Of a stretch of DNA of 64,000 bases, positions 39,075 through 48,993 are shown one piece after another; position 1 is the first letter of the stretch; every line of letters starts with the position of its first letter. The translations under genes and the position numbers were made by a program. Source of the stretch: Roseomonas sp. (lineage in GTDB: Bacteria; Pseudomonadota; Alphaproteobacteria; Acetobacterales; Acetobacteraceae); the NCBI GenBank assembly GCA_020249145.1, contig JADCGF010000006.1, positions 97,471 to 161,470 of the forward strand, in the 5' to 3' direction. The notes under the pieces were generated by a model. The model saw only the letters and a list, made by a program, of their open reading frames with translations. It was not told where the DNA came from and did not search any database.

Positions 39075-39548
39075 TCAGCCCCGTTCGGGGCGTCCTTCCA
39101 CGATGGTGGCGGCGCCATTGGTTTTGGTATCAATGCGGATGGTCTTCACGCGAACCTCAGGCAAAGGCCGCTTCAGTTCCACATGCAGCAAGCCATTATC
39201 CAGCCAGGCACTTTCGACATCTATCCCTTCGGCCAGCACAAAGGCGCGCTGGAATTGGCGGGCTGCGATGCCGCGATGCAGGAAAATCCGGCCTTCCGAA
39301 TCATCCTTCTGCCGCCCGCGTATCACCAGCTGATTGTCTTCCTGCGTGATCTGCAGATCATCCATGGAAAACCCAGCCACCGCCAACGTAATGCGCAGCC
39401 GGTTATCGCCGATTTGTTCGATGTTATAGGGCGGGTAGCCATCAGCATTCTTGCCCACACGGTCGAGCATCTGTTCCAGATGATCAAAACCGAGAAACAA
39501 GGGCGAGCCGAAAAGCGAAGGTCTGGTCACCAAAAAGGGCCTCCTCAT
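39075..39548 (-). CDS. Hsp20 family small heat shock protein
   Basis: PSLFGSPLFLGFDHLEQMLDRVGKNADGYPPYNIEQIGDNRLRITLAVAGFSMDDLQITQEDNQLVIRG. Confidence 0.94.
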   Translation of the reverse strand: MRRPFLVTRPSLFGSPLFLGFDHLEQMLDRVGKNADGYPPYNIEQIGDNRLRITLAVAGFSMDDLQITQEDNQLVIRGRQKDDSEGRIFLHRGIAARQFQRAFVLAEGIDVESAWLDNGLLHVELKRPLPEVRVKTIRIDTKTNGAATIVEGRPERG

Positions 39549-39658
39549 CCGAGAGCGAAGCATTGGCCGGGACCCGAAGCGCCCCGATGCCAATTATCTT
39601 GGCGCAGCGCGGCGCCGTTGCAAGGGGGGGCGCGCGGGGCTACATCCCCGCCCCTAGA

Positions 39659-40186
39659 ATGTCCAAATCCGAAACCCTGCCCATCCTTTTCGTGCCTGAC
39701 ACAAGGCTGCGCCTGAAAGCGCGCCCGATTGGCGATGCCGATGGCGATAAGGTGCGCGCCTTGGCCGATAAAATGCTGGCCACCATGTATGCCGCGCCGG
39801 GCATTGGCTTGGCGGCGCCTCAGGTAGGCGAAGGGCTGCGCCTGGTGGTGATTGACATCCAGCCCAAGGAAGCGCCCGCACCCATGGTGCTGGTGAACCC
39901 GGAAATCATCGCCGAAAGCGCCGAATTGGCGATGCGCGAAGAAGGCTGCCTATCGCTCCCCGGCCAATATGCCGATGTGACGCGCCCCGCCCGCGTGAAG
40001 CTGCGCTATCAGGACCTGACGGGTGCGAAGCGGGAGATTGAAGGCGAGGGCCTGCTTTCCGCCTGCCTGCAACATGAAATTGACCATCTGAACGGCGTTT
40101 TGTTCGTGGATCACCTTTCCGCGCTCAAGCGCAACATGATCCTGCGCAAATTGGCCAAGGATCTGAAATCCCAGCAGCGCGGGTGA
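39659..40186 (+). CDS. def: Peptide deformylase
   Basis: [40 protein letters not shown]. Confidence 0.97.
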   Translation: MSKSETLPILFVPDTRLRLKARPIGDADGDKVRALADKMLATMYAAPGIGLAAPQVGEGLRLVVIDIQPKEAPAPMVLVNPEIIAESAELAMREEGCLSLPGQYADVTRPARVKLRYQDLTGAKREIEGEGLLSACLQHEIDHLNGVLFVDHLSALKRNMILRKLAKDLKSQQRG

Positions 40187-41100
40187 GCAGCCCCTTGCGC
40201 CTGGCCTTCATGGGCAGCCCGGATTTTTCTGTGCCTGCCTTGCGCGCGCTACACGCCGCCGGGCATGAAATTGCGGCGGTCTATTGCCAGCCGCCCAAAC
40301 CTGCCGGGCGCGGGCAGAAGGAAACCCCCTGCCCCGTGCATCGCGCTGCCCTGGAATTGGGCCTGCCCGTGCGCCACCCGGCACGGCTGAAGCGTGATGA
40401 AGCGGAACACGCAGCCTTTGCCGCTTTGGATTTGGATGTGGCGGTGGTGGCGGCCTATGGCCTGATTTTGCCCAAGGCGATGCTGGAGGCGCCGCGGCGT
40501 GGCTGCCTGAATATCCACGCATCCCTGCTGCCACGTTGGCGCGGGGCGGGCCCCATTCAGGCGGCGATATTGGCGGGCGATGCCGCAACCGGCATCACCA
40601 TCATGCGCATGGAAGAAGGGCTGGATACGGGGCCGATGCTGCTGATGGAAGCGGTGCCGATCTCGCCCACCACCACCACGCCCGATTTGCATGACGCTTT
40701 GGCCGCCATGGGCGCGCGGCTGATCCTGCGCGCCCTAGATGAAAACCCGCCCGCCACGCCTCAGCCCGAAGCCGGCGTGACCTATGCCCCGAAACTGAAC
40801 AAGGAAGATGGCCGCCTGCACTGGGCCGAACCGGCCGAGGCGCTGGAACGGCGCATCCGCGCGCTCAACCCCTGGCCCGGCATTTTTTTCATGCTGAAGG
40901 GTGAAGCCATCCGCATCTCAGCCGCCAGCGTTGAAGCCGGCCAAGGCACGCCCGGCGAAGCCCTGGATGATGCCGGGCTGATTGCCTGTGGCGCAGGCGC
41001 GATCAGGCTGGCGCGCCTGCAACGCCCCGGCCGCGCCGCCATGGCCGCCGAGGCGTTTTTGCGCGGCCTGCCCATCCCCGCCGGCACTCGCCTGGAATGA
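40183..41100 (+). CDS. fmt: Methionyl-tRNA formyltransferase
   Basis: [75 protein letters not shown]. Confidence 0.97.
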   Translation: MSSPLRLAFMGSPDFSVPALRALHAAGHEIAAVYCQPPKPAGRGQKETPCPVHRAALELGLPVRHPARLKRDEAEHAAFAALDLDVAVVAAYGLILPKAMLEAPRRGCLNIHASLLPRWRGAGPIQAAILAGDAATGITIMRMEEGLDTGPMLLMEAVPISPTTTTPDLHDALAAMGARLILRALDENPPATPQPEAGVTYAPKLNKEDGRLHWAEPAEALERRIRALNPWPGIFFMLKGEAIRISAASVEAGQGTPGEALDDAGLIACGAGAIRLARLQRPGRAAMAAEAFLRGLPIPAGTRLE

Positions 41101-41104
41101 CGCC

Positions 41105-41866
41105 ATGCCCCGCTATGCGCTGAGGCTGGAATATAATGGCGCGCCCTTTTGCGGCTGGCAGCGCCAGGATGGCTTGCTTTCCATCCAAAGCGTGCTGGAA
41201 GAAGCCGCCGCGCATTTGAATGGCGGAGAGGTGCCGCTGGTCACCGCCGCCGGGCGCACCGATGCCGGCGTGCATGCCGAAGCCCAAGTGGCGCATCTGG
41301 ATTTGGCAACAGACCTGCCGCCTGAGCGGGTGCGAGAGGCGCTGAATTTCCACACCCGCCCCCACCCGGTGGCCATCACCGGCGCGGCGATTGTGGCGCC
41401 TGATTGGTCCGCCAGGTTTTCCGCCATCGGGCGGGCCTATCGCTACCGCATCCTGAACCGCCCGGCGCGCCCGGCTTTGGAATGGGGCCGCGTGTGGCAT
41501 GTGAAAAAACGCCTGGATGCCGCGGCGATGCATGAGGCCGCGCAGGGGCTTTTGGGCCGGCATGATTTTTCCGCCTATCGTGCCGCATCCTGCCAGGCGA
41601 AATCACCACTCCGCACGCTGGACCGCTTGGACGTGACGCGCCTTGGCGATGAGATTGAAATCATCGCCGAGGCCCGCAGCTTCCTGCACCACCAGGTCCG
41701 CAACATGGTGGGCACGCTGGCGGAGGTTGGCTATGGCCGCCGCCCGGCTTCCTGGCCGCGCTCCGTACTGCTGGGCGCAGACCGCGCCAAGGCAGGGCAG
41801 ACCGCGCCGCCGGAGGGGTTGGTGCTGACGGGGGTGAAGTATGCGGAGGCGGTGGGGTGGGGGTAG
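41105..41866 (+). CDS. truA: tRNA pseudouridine(38-40) synthase TruA
   Basis: MPRYALRLEYNGAPFCGWQRQ; AAGRTDAGVHAEAQVAHLD; FLHHQVRNMVGTLAEVG. Confidence 0.96.
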   Translation: MPRYALRLEYNGAPFCGWQRQDGLLSIQSVLEEAAAHLNGGEVPLVTAAGRTDAGVHAEAQVAHLDLATDLPPERVREALNFHTRPHPVAITGAAIVAPDWSARFSAIGRAYRYRILNRPARPALEWGRVWHVKKRLDAAAMHEAAQGLLGRHDFSAYRAASCQAKSPLRTLDRLDVTRLGDEIEIIAEARSFLHHQVRNMVGTLAEVGYGRRPASWPRSVLLGADRAKAGQTAPPEGLVLTGVKYAEAVGWG

Positions 41867-41948
41867 GAACGCCTTTAGCTCGGCGGTGGACCCGTGCGGC
41901 TTCTTTATTTCGAAAAAAATTCCTGGATTACTTCGCATGACGAGTGCA

Positions 41949-41967
41949 CACAGATGAGAAGTCTGTG
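41949..41967 (+). promoter_or_regulatory. Inverted repeat in the leader of the membrane-protein/HigA-like operon
   Basis: CACAGA-TGAGAAG-TCTGTG perfect 6-bp arms, about 45 bp before the start codon. Confidence 0.35.
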
Positions 41968-42011
41968 CGTGAAGCGGCGAAATCGTATAGTGTTTCGCTC
42001 CAAATCATTTC

Positions 42012-44318
42012 ATGCCTTACATGATGAGAAGAGACCACGTGTCTAAACCTTACAGGCTCGCGCCCCACCTAAGGCTGAAAAGCTTTCAGCGTCTTGTGCG
42101 GCTTAAATGGAGCATTCAAAGGCGAAAATTCCTCGCGTGGTTGCTTCTGCGTATATTGCGAGCACGGCATTGGACTCTGACGAAGTCTGCTTTTGTGGGC
42201 AATCACATAGGCGACTATCCGGCCACTCTGATAGGGTTGACCGCCGGAGCAGCCTTCTTTTTTTCTGCGCCAGACGAATTTTTCTCCTCTAGCGAGATCA
42301 AGTCATCTGAGGTGCATTTAGCGGTAGCTGGGATCGCGGGCACTGCACTGGCCTTAATGTTCTCCCTGGCCATTATCCCCGCACAAAGGGCAGTGGATGC
42401 GTTTTCGACAGCCATACTTAGATTATACGCCAGAGATAAAACGATTTTATTGGTATTTTTGCTTATATCTTTGATTGGGGTAGTCTCAGTTTTGATGGGT
42501 ACTGGTTGGGCATTCTCAATCAGCACGCGATACACCTTGGCGATGCAAATTCTCTTTCTTGGGATCACGCTCGACGCAATTCGGCACTTCTACCTTCGTG
42601 CACTCCAACTACTTGATCCCGTCGTCGCACTGTCCTTAGTTCGGCAAGCGTGTGCGCATCAGATCAACAAAATGGGAAGTGATGTCGAACGCTCTGTACG
42701 CGTGGGCAAGTTACTTCATGGAACAGATGCCGACGAACGATTTCTGCGTTTCAGATATCACAGTCAGTCAAACCTTCAAGTTTGGCTCCAGCAGTGGACA
42801 GGACAGTTAAATGAATTTGCTGCAAAAAGCTTATCGCGCCGCGATACCCTGGCCGCTAAATCTGTAGTCCGAACTATAGCAGAGATAGGTGCACGATATA
42901 CTGAAATGAGGCGCTCAAGTGTAATAATTCTTCCAGATGGAATGAATCCCTTCGGGGGAACGAGTGATATTAGCTCACTACTAGATAATGTGTGTGAGAA
43001 TATCAAGCAGATTTGCGAGGATGCGGCAGCGCAAAGGAATGAAGCAGTGGTTCAGCAGTGCTGTTCCTCTCTCTCTGAACTTACGGCGCACAGCATGACG
43101 ATCACGCATGTATCTCCAGTCACGCGCGCTCCCCTTGCATTTTCGCCTATGTTTTACCTGGATGCTTGTGCGAAAATCGCTCTCAAAGCGAAAATGGAAG
43201 ATGGAGTTCTGGAAGCGATTCGTAGTTGTGGTTTGATTATAAGGAAAATGAGCAAAGAGATAGATACAAACGACGTTGAAACCCAAATAATCGAGATGCT
43301 TAATCACATTGCATTAGAGTCTTACAGTAAAAAATCTACCGTAAATTGCTTTAAGTCAGTTGAGATGATGTTGTTGGCATCATTTTGTGAAACTCGAATG
43401 CGCGGTTTCCGCGGAGCGGGATCAATAACCAAGGATGTACTAAGCAGCATCAGCAACTTAATTGTTCTTGAATTCGTCATGGAAGCGACTGGCGAAAGAA
43501 GATTCCAGACTTTCCCTCCCTACAATATAACGAATGAATTCCGACTGTCGGGGATATTCACTCAGATAGCCAAGAACATTAAACCTCCACCTCAGGATCG
43601 TCCCTATTTAAACCCCTTCCGCGAACTAGAGGATGCGGCGAGCGATTTTGTTCAACACTATACAAGTATAGCAGATCAAGTCCCATTCACGGGGCTTTTA
43701 CTCGAAAAATGGATAGTTGAGTCGGTGCTTGAGTGTATTGATGTGTTTCTCCAGATATTGGAGACTCCACCTAAAAATACAGATCGGCATCTTGATAGAA
43801 TTGAGGATAAGCTTGGCTGGTTTATCGGCATTGTTCCATGTTTCTTCAAAGAAGGAGGAAGATTCGCTTTTGACCACGCAGAGGAGGCGTGCAGCCGTCT
43901 CGCCGTGGTCGGTTTGAATCTCATTAAGGTCGAGCAGCTAGACCCAGCACTTGCTTGCGGCAGAGCAATCAGATCAATCGCAAAAGCAGTGGTTTTCTCG
44001 ACTAGCACCAGATTTCAAAGCAACGTCCATTCCTACGTCAGTTGTGTGACAAACCTCGAGGTTTTGGCGCGAGCAGCGGAAGTCTTCGACCTAACCAGCG
44101 AAGCTTCAACTTTGCGCTCATATATCACTCCGCCGGAAGGCGTCCCTCAGGAAAGGGCCACATCTTTATCCGAGCAGCTTGCAGGTATGCATGCCCACAT
44201 AGACCGGGAGTTAAGAGCTGAGCGTCGGCGGCTAGCGCTAGAGCCTAACCCCATTGTTATGCTAAGGCAGGTGCTTCATGAGAAGAAGCGTGCTGCCGAC
44301 GGTAATCACACCCCATGA
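42012..44318 (+). CDS. Large membrane protein of unknown function (DUF2254-like N-terminal topology)
   Basis: 768 aa; about 4 TM segments in the first 210 aa (IGLTAGAAFFFSA, LAVAGIAGTALALMFSLAIIPAQRAV, ILLVFLLISLIGVVSVLMG, YTLAMQILFLGITLDA), then a long soluble helical region; visibly lower GC than neighbours. Confidence 0.7.
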   Translation: MPYMMRRDHVSKPYRLAPHLRLKSFQRLVRLKWSIQRRKFLAWLLLRILRARHWTLTKSAFVGNHIGDYPATLIGLTAGAAFFFSAPDEFFSSSEIKSSEVHLAVAGIAGTALALMFSLAIIPAQRAVDAFSTAILRLYARDKTILLVFLLISLIGVVSVLMGTGWAFSISTRYTLAMQILFLGITLDAIRHFYLRALQLLDPVVALSLVRQACAHQINKMGSDVERSVRVGKLLHGTDADERFLRFRYHSQSNLQVWLQQWTGQLNEFAAKSLSRRDTLAAKSVVRTIAEIGARYTEMRRSSVIILPDGMNPFGGTSDISSLLDNVCENIKQICEDAAAQRNEAVVQQCCSSLSELTAHSMTITHVSPVTRAPLAFSPMFYLDACAKIALKAKMEDGVLEAIRSCGLIIRKMSKEIDTNDVETQIIEMLNHIALESYSKKSTVNCFKSVEMMLLASFCETRMRGFRGAGSITKDVLSSISNLIVLEFVMEATGERRFQTFPPYNITNEFRLSGIFTQIAKNIKPPPQDRPYLNPFRELEDAASDFVQHYTSIADQVPFTGLLLEKWIVESVLECIDVFLQILETPPKNTDRHLDRIEDKLGWFIGIVPCFFKEGGRFAFDHAEEACSRLAVVGLNLIKVEQLDPALACGRAIRSIAKAVVFSTSTRFQSNVHSYVSCVTNLEVLARAAEVFDLTSEASTLRSYITPPEGVPQERATSLSEQLAGMHAHIDRELRAERRRLALEPNPIVMLRQVLHEKKRAADGNHTP

Positions 44319-44650
44319 CCAAAACGCCACCCATCCGGCTGAGAAACCCTGCCCATCCCGGCGGCTTCATCAAACATGAGGTCATTGACCCCCACGGGCT
44401 TTCCGTCACGGAAGCGGCCAAGGTGCTCGGCGTCACGCGCCCCGCGCTTTCCGCGCTGCTGAATGAACGCGCTGCCCTTTCGCCCGAAATGGCGATCAGG
44501 GTCGAAAAAGCCTTCGGTGTTTCCATGGATACTTTGCTGCGCATGCAGGGCAGTTTTGGCATTGCCCGCGCCCGCCAGCGCGCGGGTGACATCAAGGTGG
44601 CGCCCTTCAAGGCGCCCAAGCCCAAGGGCGAAAACCGGGCTAGGGGCTAG
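44315..44650 (+). CDS. HigA-family HTH protein (addiction-module antitoxin type)
   Basis: NPAHPGGFIKHEVIDPHGLSVTEAAKVLGVTRPALSALLNERAALSPEMAIRVEKAFGVSMDTLLRMQ; ATGA overlap with the upstream gene. Confidence 0.9.
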   Translation: MTKTPPIRLRNPAHPGGFIKHEVIDPHGLSVTEAAKVLGVTRPALSALLNERAALSPEMAIRVEKAFGVSMDTLLRMQGSFGIARARQRAGDIKVAPFKAPKPKGENRARG

Positions 44651-44651
44651 C

Positions 44652-44904
44652 CTAACGCGCCCCCGCCGCCTCCGCCTTCCCCCTAAACAGGTCCAGAAAC
44701 CGCGTCACCACATCGGCAATACTCCGCCCGCGCCCGGTATCAATCGAAACCGTCGCGGTCACGCCGGCGCGCAAAGGCGGTTCCCCCGAATGGGGTTCAA
44801 GGCGGATACGCACCGGCAGGCGCTGCACCACCTTCACCCAATTGCCGGGGGCATTTTGTGGCGGCAAAATCGCGAACTCCGCCCCCGCGGCAGGGCTGCG
44901 AAGC
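44652..44904 (-). pseudogene. C-terminal remnant of an EmrA/HlyD-family membrane-fusion protein
   Basis: Reverse translation ...RSPAAGAEFAILPPQNAPGNWVKVVQRLPVRIRLEPHSGEPPLRAGVTATVSIDTG, the typical EmrA C-terminus; N-terminal part absent, junction about 44900. Confidence 0.8.
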
Positions 44905-45418
44905 CAATGCAGTAAAGGTCTGGTTCGCCGACGAAGCCCGCTTCGGGCAGAAGAATGGCATCACCCGCCGCTGGGCGCGGCGCGGTACCCGGCCTTCAGC
45001 ACCGCAGGACCAGCGCTACGCCTCGCCCTATATCTTCGGCGCTGTCTGCCCGCAGTACGGCAAGGGGGCGGCGCTGGTGCTGCCCTTTTGCACTACCGCA
45101 GCGATGAACCTGCATTTGGCTAAAATCAGCAGCATGGTCAGCCCTGGCAAGCATGCGGTGCTGCTGCTTGATCAGGCCGGATGGCACCTCTCGGCTGGGG
45201 TCAGTGTGCCCGCCAACATCACCTTGCTGCCGCCGAAATGCCCTGAGCTGAACGTGATGGAGAATATCTGGCAATTCATGCGGGATAATTGGCTATCCAA
45301 TCGGGTGTTTCGCGATCACGATGACATCGTTGATCATTGCTGTCATGCATGGAACAGGCTGATCAGCCAAGCATGGCGCATCATGTCCATCGGGCTGCGG
45401 CATTGGGTGCGTGGGTAA
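44905..45418 (+). pseudogene. IS630-type transposase remnant (DDE domain without N-terminal HTH)
   Basis: VKVWFADEARFGQKNGITRRWARRGTRP...HAVLLLDQAGWHLSAG...LLPPKCPELNVMENIWQFMRDNWLSNRVF; D/D/E residues present, N-terminal half missing. Confidence 0.85.
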
Positions 45419-45542
45419 TGATCAATGGGCGTTGGTGTTATGCCCCGCAGTTCCAGACCCAATAACGCGCGATGTCCTGAAAAATCTCGATTCGTTGCCG
45501 GCCTGGGCAAAAACGCATCAGCCTGATTCGGCAGCACTCATA

Positions 45543-46559
45543 TCACTCAAGATAAAGCGGTCGCGTCACGGCGGTCGCGCCTTCCATCCCAAGCAATTCC
45601 AGCCGGCCACTGGCCGGGCACATCATGGCGGCCATGCGTGAACCCTCATTCGCGATTGGCGGCGTGAGCCAGGCGAATTCATGCGGCACCGGCCCGGCCA
45701 GCAGCTTGGTCATGGCGGCGTGGCGTTCGGCGCTATAGCGCCAACGTGGCGCGCCAGGATTGGCGATGCATTGCCAGCCATTCGCGGCAACGGCATTGGG
45801 CGTGGCTTCGATCACGGCGTGCGATGCCTCGGCCCTTTCAATCACCGCGGCCTCGCCCGGCCGTGTGCCGGCCAGCGAAAAGATTGCGCCCGCCGCCAGG
45901 GGCGTATCGCGCAGCATGGCAAGTGCCGTGGCGTAATCCGGCGCGGAATCGCAAACCAAGCGCATCAGATGCGCCGGCGGCAGGCCACGGTGGCGCCAGC
46001 GTGCTGGCCGCGCCGCCAGCCAATCCACGGCACGGCCCAGAAAATCGGCACCTGCCCGGCGCGCCAGGCGGGCGACGGCGCGTTGTGGCAAGGGTGGCTG
46101 ATTGATCGAAAGGCAAAAGCGCCCCGGCGCCAAAGCGGTGATCACCCCAACAAAGCCCGGCCAGCCGAGATTGAGCCATTCCCCCGCCGGACCCGCCTGG
46201 CGAAACACGCAAAGGCGCTCTCCCAGCCCTTCCAGGGGCCAATCCAGCACGCGGAGCATGAAGGGCGCCTCCGCCGCGCCAAGCCCCACCGTGCAGCCCC
46301 ATTCGAAGGAAAGATTGAGCGCATAGGCGCCCGGTCCCGGCAGGGCTGCTGCGACGGCGTCTATTTCAGCGCATAGCGGGTTATCATTGCGGCGCAGCCA
46401 TCGGCGCGAAAGCTTATCGGCAAATGCCAGGCCCGCCGGGGTGTAATGGCCGCGCGCCCAAAGCCAAAGCGCTTGCGCGCGCACCGGCGCCGCGCGCATG
46501 GCGGCAAGCGATGGCCGGGATTCAGCGCGCAGATCGAAAACAGGAATGGCGGGTAGCAA
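45543..46559 (-). CDS. Probable Ntn-hydrolase (C45/acid-ceramidase-like) family protein
   Basis: LNLSFEWGCTVGLGAAEAPFMLRVLDWPLEGLGERLCVF: Cys-Thr followed by R-x-x-D spacing as in linear amide C-N hydrolases; 338 aa. Confidence 0.55.
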   Translation of the reverse strand: MLPAIPVFDLRAESRPSLAAMRAAPVRAQALWLWARGHYTPAGLAFADKLSRRWLRRNDNPLCAEIDAVAAALPGPGAYALNLSFEWGCTVGLGAAEAPFMLRVLDWPLEGLGERLCVFRQAGPAGEWLNLGWPGFVGVITALAPGRFCLSINQPPLPQRAVARLARRAGADFLGRAVDWLAARPARWRHRGLPPAHLMRLVCDSAPDYATALAMLRDTPLAAGAIFSLAGTRPGEAAVIERAEASHAVIEATPNAVAANGWQCIANPGAPRWRYSAERHAAMTKLLAGPVPHEFAWLTPPIANEGSRMAAMMCPASGRLELLGMEGATAVTRPLYLE

Positions 46560-46697
46560 GCTTATCGACTCCTCGCGGTCTATGTAGCGATGTTGAAGCC
46601 GTCTGTCTGGTGCCGCGCGCGAGAAAATCTGCGGCGCGCTGTCGGACTGGCCAAGTCACAGTTCCAACCCGTGCCGTTCTGGCCTAATGCGCCAGTC

Positions 46698-47879
46698 ATG
46701 ACGCATCCCGGCCTGCCGCTTGCCATCGCCCTGATCGCCGCGCCCTTTGTCGCGGTGTTGCAATCCAAGGCCATGGCGCCGCTTGCCTTGATCCCCATGG
46801 CGATCACCCTTGGCCTTGGCTGGCGCGCCGGCTGGCGGCCAGGCTTGCCGCAAGGCCCCGTGCTGCTGCTGGGGCTGATGCTGGCGGGCTCTGCGGGCAT
46901 TACGGCGCTTTGGGCGCCCGAGCCGGGACGCGCCGCGCTGCTGGCCGTGACCTTGGCCGCGATGATGCTGCTGGCGCATGGCGCGGCGGGCGCGGCGCAA
47001 GGGGCGCGGCTGATGCCCTGGCTTGGCTTTGGGCTGGTGCTGGGCCTGGCGGCGGCCTTTGCTGATTGGCAAAGCGGCAATGCGCTGCGCGCCGCTGTGC
47101 GTGGCCTCAAGGAAGTGCCGGCAAGCCTGGTATTTGGGCTGAAGCCTGCGGCATCCCTCATGGCGCTCTTGCTGCCCATGGCCTTTGCGCTGCCCTGGCC
47201 CTGGGTCGCGCGGGGGGCGCTATTGGTATTGGGGGCGGGCGTGCTGATCGCCCTGCCGGGGGAAACCGCGCGGCTGGCAACGATTGCCGGGCTTGGCGCG
47301 GCGGCATTCAGCCTTGCTGCGCCTCGGTTGGGGCCAAGGCTGGTTGGGGCCGTGGTGGCTTTGGCCATTTTGGCCATGCCGCTGCTGGTGGTTCTTGTTC
47401 CGCAAATCCCCTCGGCCAGCCTGCCGCCATCCGCCGTGCATCGGCTGGTGATCTGGGATTTTGCGGCCCAGCGCATTGCCGAAAAGCCGATCACGGGCTG
47501 GGGCCTGGAAGCCAGCCGCGCCATGCCGGGTGGGCGCGCGCAGCCCGATGCCGCGACGCTTGATCGGCTGAACATCAGGGCGCCGGCGCTGCGCGATTTT
47601 GTCACCCAACCGCATGCGGAATTGATGCCGCTGCATCCGCATAACGGGGCCTTGCAACTGTGGCTGGAATTGGGCGTCATTGGCGCCCTGATCGGTGCGG
47701 CGCTGATGCTGGCGCTGGGCGTTGCGGCATCCCGCAGCGCTGCACCGGCGGCAGGCGCGGGCATGCTTGCCTCAGCCGCCGTCACGGGCATGCTTTCCTT
47801 CGGGCTTTGGCAGGCTTGGTGGGTGGCCAGCCTGTTATTAGCGATGGTGGCTTTGGCGCTGGTGCCGCGACGGGTGTGA
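46698..47879 (+). CDS. O-antigen ligase (Wzy/WaaL-like) family membrane protein
   Basis: Polytopic; HRLVIWDFAAQRIAEKPITGWGLEASRAMPGG and PHAELMPLHPHNGALQLWLELGVIGALIG motifs. Confidence 0.85.
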   Translation: MTHPGLPLAIALIAAPFVAVLQSKAMAPLALIPMAITLGLGWRAGWRPGLPQGPVLLLGLMLAGSAGITALWAPEPGRAALLAVTLAAMMLLAHGAAGAAQGARLMPWLGFGLVLGLAAAFADWQSGNALRAAVRGLKEVPASLVFGLKPAASLMALLLPMAFALPWPWVARGALLVLGAGVLIALPGETARLATIAGLGAAAFSLAAPRLGPRLVGAVVALAILAMPLLVVLVPQIPSASLPPSAVHRLVIWDFAAQRIAEKPITGWGLEASRAMPGGRAQPDAATLDRLNIRAPALRDFVTQPHAELMPLHPHNGALQLWLELGVIGALIGAALMLALGVAASRSAAPAAGAGMLASAAVTGMLSFGLWQAWWVASLLLAMVALALVPRRV

Positions 47880-47883
47880 GATT

Positions 47884-48909
47884 CTACCGCGCCCGATCAA
47901 TGCAGAACCGCACCACTTCCACCATGGCACGGCGTTCGGTGCTGTCGGGGAAAACATCCAGCGCGGCGATGGCCTTTTCGCCATAGCGCCGGGCACGGGC
48001 AATCGTCTCATTGATCGTGTCGTATTTCGTCATCAGCCCCATGGCGGTGGCAAGATCGGCGTCCTGCTGATCGCCTTCTTCCAGCACGCGGCGCCAGAAG
48101 TCGCGTTCTTCGTCCGAACCCCGCGCGAAGGCGAGAAGAACGGGCAAGGTGATCTTCCCCTCTCGGAAATCATCGCCAACGGTCTTGCCAAGTGCGGCCT
48201 GATCGGCGGCGTAATCCAAAGCGTCATCCACAAGCTGGAAGGCGATGCCGAGTGCGCCGCCGTAATCGCAAAGCGCCGCCTGTTCGGTGCGGGGCCGATC
48301 CGCGATCACGGCACCCACTTCGGTGGCGGCGGCGAAAAGCGCGGCGGTCTTGCCTTCGATCACCGCCAGATACTGATCTTCCGTGGTGGCGGTATCATTT
48401 TGCGTCATCAATTGAAGCACTTCGCCTTCAGCGATGGTGGCCGCGGCGGTGGAGAGGATGCGCAGCACCTCAAGCGATCCATCCGCCACCATCAATTGAA
48501 AGGCGCGCGCAAAAAGGAAATCGCCCACCAGCACGGAAGCCTTATTGCCAAACAGCGCATTGGCGCTGGCCTGGCCGCGCCTGAGCGCGCTTTCATCCAC
48601 CACATCATCATGCAGCAGCGTCGCGGTATGAATGAATTCCACACAAGCTGCCAAGGAGACATGCCTCTCGCCCTGGTAGCCGGAAAGCTTCGCGGCAGCC
48701 AAAGTGAGCAAGGGCCTGAGCCTTTTCCCCCCGGCGGCGACCAGATGCGCGGCCAATTGCGGGATCAGCGCCACAGGGCTTTGCATCCGTTCCACGATCA
48801 GGCGGTTACAGGCTTCAAGATCCGCCTGGACAAGTGCCGTCAGCGCGGCCAGGGCATCTTCCCCCCGACCCCGATCCTCGCCAGGCATGTGCTGCGGCGC
48901 CAAATCCAC
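47884..48909 (-). CDS. Polyprenyl (octaprenyl-type) diphosphate synthase
   Basis: LIPQLAAHLVAAGGKRLRPLL; TATLLHDDVVDESALRRG; LVDDALDYAAD. Confidence 0.95.
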   Translation of the reverse strand: MDLAPQHMPGEDRGRGEDALAALTALVQADLEACNRLIVERMQSPVALIPQLAAHLVAAGGKRLRPLLTLAAAKLSGYQGERHVSLAACVEFIHTATLLHDDVVDESALRRGQASANALFGNKASVLVGDFLFARAFQLMVADGSLEVLRILSTAAATIAEGEVLQLMTQNDTATTEDQYLAVIEGKTAALFAAATEVGAVIADRPRTEQAALCDYGGALGIAFQLVDDALDYAADQAALGKTVGDDFREGKITLPVLLAFARGSDEERDFWRRVLEEGDQQDADLATAMGLMTKYDTINETIARARRYGEKAIAALDVFPDSTERRAMVEVVRFCIDRAR

Positions 48910-48993
48910 TCTTGCTCACCTTTGAATGCGCGGCGCACCATAGGCGCCACATGCCGGACCGGCAAGCGAAAGGGCCGGTGGAGAGGCTTTCCG

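Noticed and set aside
44858-44904. N-terminal codons of the IS630 ORF in the track (MAAKSRTPPPRQGCEAN)
   Set aside because: They are antisense to the EmrA remnant, not transposase sequence; the true transposase homology starts about 44905.
45411-45641. 76-aa ORF downstream of the IS630 remnant
   Set aside because: No motif; spans non-coding IS flank and the 3' end of the antisense Ntn-hydrolase-like gene.
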